A stretch of DNA of 11,463 nucleotides from UBA1724 sp016302315 (GTDB taxonomy: Bacteria > Verrucomicrobiota > Lentisphaeria > Oligosphaerales > Oligosphaeraceae). Where the stretch lies: positions 1 to 11,463 of the forward strand of contig JAEDNW010000080.1 in NCBI GenBank assembly GCA_016302315.1, written 5' to 3'. Position numbers and translations under genes: made by a program. The notes under the pieces were generated by a model. It made no database searches. It had not been told where the DNA came from and worked only from the letters and a program-made list of their open reading frames with translations. Of this stretch, positions 7,530-11,463 are shown in pieces. The number at the start of each line of letters is the position of its first letter. Positions within the stretch are counted from its first letter, which is position 1.

Positions 7530-7594
7530 GACCAACCCCCCGGGGGCAGGGTGTGCATACAGGGAGAAATATCGAAGCGCACCGCAAGGTTCTG

Positions 7595-7717
7595 TCAGAG
7601 CAGGATCGTCCCCCCCCTCCCTGGGAGAAGCTCGGCGTTTGTCGGGGCTCCGGCGAAAAGCGCCCAGGGCATAGACAGGGACACAAGGGCGCAAAGCGCC
7701 AGAAAAGTCTTTTGCAT
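7595..7717 (-). CDS. Short secreted-peptide frame or truncated gene start
   Basis: On the minus strand, ATG at 7717 opens a 40-residue frame beginning MQKTFLALCALVSLSMPWAL and continuing FAGAPTNAELLPGRGGTILL to a TGA. The first 23 or so residues form a good signal peptide (charged K3, hydrophobic core, FAGA cleavage region). AGGAGA (7727-7732) lies nine bases before the ATG, a convincing ribosome binding site. The frame ends soon after a run of eight G (7610-7617, C on the plus strand). A one-base slip there would join a frame beginning GDDPALTEPCGALRYF and running to about 7467, inside composite repeat copy 2. It may be a real small exported peptide, a phase-variable gene, or the decayed start of a lost secreted protein. 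No family is recognised. A minus-strand promoter-like sequence lies at 7889-7916. Confidence 0.42.
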   Translation of the reverse strand: MQKTFLALCALVSLSMPWALFAGAPTNAELLPGRGGTILL

Positions 7718-7888
7718 GGATAAGGTTCTCCTGTATGTCTTGACAGTCTCGGGATTCGGATGACAGGCAGGCACAGGAGGGCGGCATCCGTTCCTGTTTT
7801 CCCCCCCCGTCCCATGGGGCAAATGGATACTTCTTTCCGGCTCCGTTATCCCCTGTTCCCGGGAAATTTTCTCCCCCGGAAATGGCGG

Positions 7889-7916
7889 ATTCTATTTTTT
7901 GGGGAATTTGTTACAA
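7889..7916 (-). promoter_or_regulatory. Candidate minus-strand promoter TTGTAA-N16-TAGAAT
   Basis: Read on the minus strand, TTGTAA (7916-7911) is followed after 16 bases by TAGAAT (7894-7889). It would start transcription near 7882 and give a leader of about 165 bases to the short signal-peptide frame at 7717. Its -35 element overlaps the palindrome at 7906-7918. Confidence 0.3.
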
Positions 7917-7918
7917 AT
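7906..7918. promoter_or_regulatory. 13-base palindrome ATTTGTTACAAAT, operator-like
   Basis: ATTTG and CAAAT are perfect reverse complements around TTA. The site lies between the candidate minus-strand promoter and the plus-strand extended -10 for the GH71-like gene. It is therefore placed to control both directions. Its TTGTTACAAAT core differs by one base from TTGTTGCAAAT at 7089-7099. Confidence 0.38.
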
Positions 7919-7945
7919 CGATATTTTTCCTTTCCTAATAGACAT

Positions 7946-7954
7946 TGTGATAAT
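7946..7954 (+). promoter_or_regulatory. Candidate extended -10 promoter for the GH71-like gene
   Basis: TGTGATAAT matches an extended -10 (TG-n-TATAAT with one difference) in an AT-rich island of otherwise GC-rich DNA. Transcription would start near 7961 and give a leader of about 127 bases, which includes the small hairpin TCCCC-TCG-GGGGA at 8004-8016. The -35 region is poor. Confidence 0.28.
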
Positions 7955-8067
7955 ATGGAAGATGAGGCAAAATATAAAAAGCGCGAAGTGACAGAACGGC
8001 ATTTCCCCTCGGGGGAGTGTCTGGCGATCTGCCCTTTCCGCCCGCATTGATCCGTTGGTCCCCAGTG

Positions 8068-8074
8068 AAAGGAG
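8068..8074 (+). promoter_or_regulatory. Shine-Dalgarno AAAGGAG upstream of the GH71-like gene
   Basis: AAAGGAG ends 13 bases before ATG 8088, longer than usual. The next in-frame ATG (8097) is 22 bases away, so 8088 is preferred. The site argues against the in-frame TTG at 8055, which lies upstream of it. Confidence 0.55.
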
Positions 8075-8087
8075 TGATGTTTCTCGT

Positions 8088-10847
8088 ATGGTAGGAATGG
8101 GAAAAGTAAAGTTGTTTTTGGGCATTGCCCTGTTGGGCATGGCTGTCTTCACGGTGGCCGGAGGCGAGGTGGGTGACCGCAGCATGGTATGGGCCCACAA
8201 TACGCCCTGGTTCTTTCCCCGTGACTATCCCGGATACGCTGAATACTACTACAACTTCCCCATTCAGGAAAGCCAGGACACCCCCACCGGGGACATGGAT
8301 GCGCTGCGGGAGGAGATCCGGATCGCCCAGGAAAAGGGGCTGGATGGCTTCTTTCTGGATTTCGGGGGAGATCCCAACCAGGCGGCCCCCCATTGGAGCT
8401 GGCGTCTGCCGAATTACCTTGAGGCCGCCCAGGGAACGGATTTCCAGGTGGCCATCTGCATCGACTCCAAAACCTCCGCGGAATATTGGGTGAAATGGCT
8501 GACGGAACTGCTGGGGAAGCACGGCGACCACCCCAACTACCCCAAGGTGGGCGACAAGTATGTGGTCTGTGCCTACCAGTTTCTCCATGGGGAGAACGGC
8601 TACGGGGAATGGTCCTGGAACCGGGAGGAGTGGCGCCGTCTTCACGCCGCCATGAACCAGGCCGGCTACCCCATTTACCTCATCGGCAACGTGGCGCCCC
8701 TGCCCAATGCCAGGCTCAATCTGCAGCAGCTGGAGGAAACCAAGGACATTTACGATGCCCTCTTTCTCTTCGATTCTCCCGCCCACTGCTTCGATCCCCC
8801 GGAGTTCAACAACCAGCTGATGGCGGATTTCTGCTGGCGAAACGGGAAGCGCTTCATGCCGACCCTCCATCCAGGATACTGGGGCGCCTGGCTGGCCAAC
8901 TTCAATGACTTCTACAATCCCTTCCGCTGCTTCGACAGCTTCTACCGGCAGTTTGAGGATGCAAGGAAATGCCAGGCCAAGTGGTTCCACCTGACGACCT
9001 GGAACGATCTGGTGGAAACCGGCGTATTCGAGCGCGTCTACTCCTTCGGACAGGCGGAAACCCTGAAGCGCTACGCCAACGAGCTCAAGGGGACGCCCAT
9101 CCTCACGGAATCCCCGGATGTCCTGGTCAGCTATCTCCACGAAGTCCTGCCCGGCGAGATCCTGCGCATCGAGGCCCTGAGCATGCCCACCACTGGCACG
9201 GAGCCGATTGTCGTCCAGGGCGTGTTGCGGGATCTGGAGAGCAAGACCGTCTGGACCCTTGCCCCCCAGACGGCGGAGCCCGGCTGCTACGGCCGCCTGG
9301 AATGGCTGATCCCCACCCAGACTCTGGCCTCCAGCCCGGTGCTTCAGCCGGAATTCACGGTGCGTGTTGGAGAGGAGGCGACCACCCGGAAATCCATTCC
9401 CATCTATCTGGTGTCCAGCTGGCTTCAGAATTGCGTCACGGTCAACGTGCCCCTCAATCGGATGCTGGCGGACTTTCCCCAGGAGTTCCAGGTGCGGCAG
9501 GAAGGCAACTGCCTGGAGGCGAAGGTGAAATTCAACTGCCCCGAGGCGCTGAAACGGATCATGCTGTTCCGCAATGACCGCCCCGCCGGCGTCCTCCTGC
9601 CGGAGCTGGGAAAGGAGGAAATGACCCTGAATCTCCTCCTGGGAGCCATGCCGAAGGCGGTGCGCATCACCTTCGAGAACGGCCGCCTGCTCCGGGCCTT
9701 CCGCAAGGGGACCCAGAAAGGCGCCAAATGGCAGGAAACCACATTCTTCGACTACGGCAGCGATTTCTTCCTGGCGGCGGATTCCTCCAGTGGCCACATG
9801 GGCATGGCCCTGGCCGGCACCCGGGACATGAAGCTGATTGTGACCAATGCCGAGGGAAAGCAGACGGTGATTCCGGCAGAAACCCTGATCCGCCAGCAGC
9901 GCTTTGTCAATGGGGATCTGGAGATGCGCGCCAGCGTTGACAATACCCTCTTCCTGGATGAACCCCTGAATCGGAAAGAGGGAGACTTCACCTGGAAGAT
10001 GTTTGCCGTCGAACCGAAGCCCACCGACAACTTCTATCTGCGCTTCGAGACCATGGATGGACGCTTCTTCTTCTCCCAGCCCGTCTATCCCTTCTCCCCT
10101 AACAACAGCGAGATGCGAACGATTCTGGTGACCCCGTGGACCGTGGAATCCTCCAAGGGCGGATGTGCCGTGGCCTTCCGGGAAGAACCGGAGTTCCTGA
10201 CGCCCCGGAGACAGCAGCCGGTCCGGAGCAATACCACGGTCCAGGCGCCGGTCTCGGTGCTCGCCGCCCGGGGCGCCGTCTGGGATTTCGACGGGAGCGA
10301 TGGGGTGATTCTGGATCGCTACGGCCATCGGGATTTCACCGTGGATCCCGGAATGCTGGTGGAGGACGGCCGGGGTGGAAGGGCGCTGAAGCTGGACGGA
10401 ACCGCCCGGGCTACCTTGCCGGCCCGCCTCTGGCCCATGAGCGGCTTCGGGGTTACCGAACTTGCCATCCGGCCCGAGGCCCTCGGGGGACAGCCCCAGA
10501 CCATCGTTTTCAAGGACGGCTGGTATGACGGCATCAATCTCAATTTGCTGCCCGACGGCAAAATTGAAGTGATCCGCTGCTATATCGCCGACTCCAACGA
10601 CCAGAACAATCTCCAGATGCAGACCCTCCGGAGCCGGAGTTCCCTCAAGGCCGGAGAATGGGCCACCATCCGGGTGGAGGCGGATCATGGCACTCTCCGC
10701 CTCTTCCTCAACGGCCAGGAGGAAGGGGAGATCCCCCAGGCTCCGTACCGCAGTCACGGCAATGGCCGGGTCACCTTCGGTGGCGCCATGCCCGGCTGCG
10801 TGCCCTTCCGGGGCCTGGTGGATGACCTGAAGCTTTTCGGGTTGTAG
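8088..10847 (+). CDS. Secreted GH71-like glycoside hydrolase with C-terminal LamG-like domain
   Basis: This 919-residue protein probably degrades a glycan outside the inner membrane. A signal peptide covers about residues 1-27 (MVGMGKVKLFLGIALLGMAV, then a Gly/Ala-rich cleavage region). The catalytic part, about 33-330, looks like a TIM barrel of the GH71/GH99 type. It begins MVWAHNTPWFF (33-43), followed by an acidic Asp/Glu-Ile segment and GLDGFFLDFGGD (84-95), and ends with LTTWNDLVETGVF, in which W305-N306-D307 and E310 match the W-N-D-x-x-E signature of GH71-like proteins. About 345-720 are beta-rich modules of no recognised family. Residues about 730-919 (AVWDFDG, ALKLDGTA, AGEWATIRVE, GLVDDLKLFG) are a LamG/concanavalin-like binding domain. 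Characterised GH71 enzymes cut alpha-1,3-glucan, mostly in fungi; this protein's substrate is unknown. ATG 8097 is an alternative start. It is separated from the upstream operon by the 1-kb structured region and probably has its own promoter. Confidence 0.68.
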   Translation: MVGMGKVKLFLGIALLGMAVFTVAGGEVGDRSMVWAHNTPWFFPRDYPGYAEYYYNFPIQESQDTPTGDMDALREEIRIAQEKGLDGFFLDFGGDPNQAAPHWSWRLPNYLEAAQGTDFQVAICIDSKTSAEYWVKWLTELLGKHGDHPNYPKVGDKYVVCAYQFLHGENGYGEWSWNREEWRRLHAAMNQAGYPIYLIGNVAPLPNARLNLQQLEETKDIYDALFLFDSPAHCFDPPEFNNQLMADFCWRNGKRFMPTLHPGYWGAWLANFNDFYNPFRCFDSFYRQFEDARKCQAKWFHLTTWNDLVETGVFERVYSFGQAETLKRYANELKGTPILTESPDVLVSYLHEVLPGEILRIEALSMPTTGTEPIVVQGVLRDLESKTVWTLAPQTAEPGCYGRLEWLIPTQTLASSPVLQPEFTVRVGEEATTRKSIPIYLVSSWLQNCVTVNVPLNRMLADFPQEFQVRQEGNCLEAKVKFNCPEALKRIMLFRNDRPAGVLLPELGKEEMTLNLLLGAMPKAVRITFENGRLLRAFRKGTQKGAKWQETTFFDYGSDFFLAADSSSGHMGMALAGTRDMKLIVTNAEGKQTVIPAETLIRQQRFVNGDLEMRASVDNTLFLDEPLNRKEGDFTWKMFAVEPKPTDNFYLRFETMDGRFFFSQPVYPFSPNNSEMRTILVTPWTVESSKGGCAVAFREEPEFLTPRRQQPVRSNTTVQAPVSVLAARGAVWDFDGSDGVILDRYGHRDFTVDPGMLVEDGRGGRALKLDGTARATLPARLWPMSGFGVTELAIRPEALGGQPQTIVFKDGWYDGINLNLLPDGKIEVIRCYIADSNDQNNLQMQTLRSRSSLKAGEWATIRVEADHGTLRLFLNGQEEGEIPQAPYRSHGNGRVTFGGAMPGCVPFRGLVDDLKLFGL

Positions 10848-11015
10848 TCATGCGGAGTCTTGTATTCCCTAAAATGCGACAACCATGGGACAGAAGTGCC
10901 AAAGGGAGGCGAGGCAGAGACGATTTTTTCCTGACTGACTTCTTGTTGTGTTTCCCCAACCTTTTTTTTGATGTTTGATCCCCCCAAAGCAAGCAACACA
11001 CCCCCAAAAAGAACC

Positions 11016-11463
11016 ATGAAAAAATCAAATTTCACGTTGATTGAACTTCTCGTTGTGATTGCGATCATCGCGATTCTTGCCGCCATGCTACTGCCCGCCC
11101 TCTCCAAGGCCCGGGAGCAGGCCAGAAACATCAGCTGCGTGAACAACCTCAAGCAGATGGGGACCTTTGCGGCCCTCTATGCCAACGACTATGATGATTA
11201 CTTCGCCACCTCGGAAAACTCCTTCTCCGGTGACGGTGCCGTGTCCCTCTATCTTGTGCTGTATGCCAACGCCGATATCTGGGCCACCGGCGAAAGCAGA
11301 TCTAAAATCGGGTTCTGCCCCTGCGATCAGACCACGAGAAGCCTGGGCCTCTGGTCCTACCGCACCTTTCACTGCGCCTGGGGCAGCTGGGGCGATACCG
11401 AAGGCGTCGGATACTCCGCCTTCGCCAAGAGCAGTTGCAACTGGCCCATCCCCACGCTGACCT
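11016..11463 (+). CDS. Prepilin-type (type II secretion pseudopilin-like) protein, 3' end cut by window
   Basis: An open frame of at least 149 residues begins MKKSN and then FTLIELLVVIAIIAILAAML, the type IV prepilin/pseudopilin N-terminus. LLPALSKAREQ and ISCVNNLKQMGTF follow. Prepilin peptidase would cut between N5 and F6; E10 is the conserved Glu at mature position 5, and about 11-28 form the membrane helix. The rest (YANDYDDYF, SKIGFCPCDQTT) resembles the globular heads of the large Lentisphaerota/Planctomycetota pseudopilin families. In those phyla the proteins are numerous and often lie near carbohydrate-degradation genes, which fits here. Residue -1 is Asn rather than the usual Gly. 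The leader has no Shine-Dalgarno (CCCCCAAAAAGAACC before the ATG). No stop codon occurs before the window ends. Confidence 0.85.
   Translation, partial: MKKSNFTLIELLVVIAIIAILAAMLLPALSKAREQARNISCVNNLKQMGTFAALYANDYDDYFATSENSFSGDGAVSLYLVLYANADIWATGESRSKIGFCPCDQTTRSLGLWSYRTFHCAWGSWGDTEGVGYSAFAKSSCNWPIPTLT

Larger units (their letters stand above)
7074..8087. other. 1-kb region without a convincing long gene
   Basis: From left to right it holds AT-rich promoter- and operator-like sequence (7078-7125), the hairpin and composite-repeat stretch (about 7104-7550), a short minus-strand signal-peptide frame (7595-7717), and an AT-rich divergent regulatory region (about 7880-7980) with the GH71-like gene's leader. 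No tRNA, rRNA, transposase or CRISPR array is visible. The 168 bases at 10848-11015 are also gene-free and show only T runs with very weak stems. Confidence 0.6.

Noticed and set aside
7469..7723. Plus-strand frame starting at the ATG inside composite repeat copy 2
   Set aside because: There is no ribosome binding site; it runs antisense to the better-supported minus-strand signal-peptide frame; and its product is Gly/Arg/Pro-rich with no motif.
8055..8087. TTG 8055 as the start of the GH71-like gene
   Set aside because: It lies upstream of the AAAGGAG site and would put charged residues before the signal peptide.
7935..10757. A 940-codon open frame on the minus strand opposite the GH71-like gene
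   Set aside because: It is antisense to a gene with a clear signal peptide, barrel motifs and LamG-like tail. Its product has no recognisable motif and a G/H/E/L-rich composition typical of antisense frames in GC-rich genes.
10945..10969. GTTG-N8-CAAC stem followed by C and T8 as a terminator after the GH71-like gene
   Set aside because: The stem is only four base pairs, too weak to support an intrinsic terminator.
11167..11460. A 97-codon plus-strand frame near the right edge
   Set aside because: It is in another frame within the prepilin-type gene that starts at 11016, and its product is low-complexity (Pro, Ser, Ala).

Overview
The window looks like chromosomal DNA of a GC-rich, polysaccharide-degrading bacterium, most likely Lentisphaerota (Victivallales-like) and otherwise another member of the Planctomycetota-Verrucomicrobiota group. 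The best taxonomic clue is the start of a prepilin-like protein at the right edge (FTLIELLVVIAIIAILAAML, then LLPALSKARE). This signature occurs in very many paralogues in Lentisphaerota and Planctomycetota, often beside glycoside hydrolase genes. The assignment is inference from protein style, since no marker gene is present.

Layout. (1) Positions 113-7073 hold three plus-strand genes with gaps of 32 and 59 bases, probably one operon. They encode a secreted GH42-like clan GH-A glycoside hydrolase, then two tandem, clearly paralogous GH20-like hexosaminidase-type proteins with no signal peptide. (2) Positions 7074-8087 hold no convincing long gene. Their left part, about 7104-7550, is packed with G/C hairpins and a composite repeat: two good copies and one partial. 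It is preceded by AT-rich promoter-like and palindromic sequence. Their right part has a short minus-strand frame with its own ribosome binding site and signal peptide, which ends just after a run of eight G. An AT-rich divergent regulatory region follows. (3) Positions 8088-10847 encode a large secreted GH71-like protein with a C-terminal LamG-like domain. (4) Positions 11016-11463 are the start of a prepilin-type protein that runs off the window.

Working model (inference). The secreted GH42-like and GH71-like enzymes would attack an external glycan. The two GH20-like enzymes would finish amino-sugar-containing oligosaccharides inside the cell. No transporter, regulator or sulfatase is visible, so the substrate cannot be named.

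The least explained part is the structured repeat region at 7104-7550. It could be a non-coding RNA, a BIME-like repeat cluster or remains of a small mobile element. Everything here comes from reading the sequence. Family assignments rest on recognised motifs, and no database search was run.
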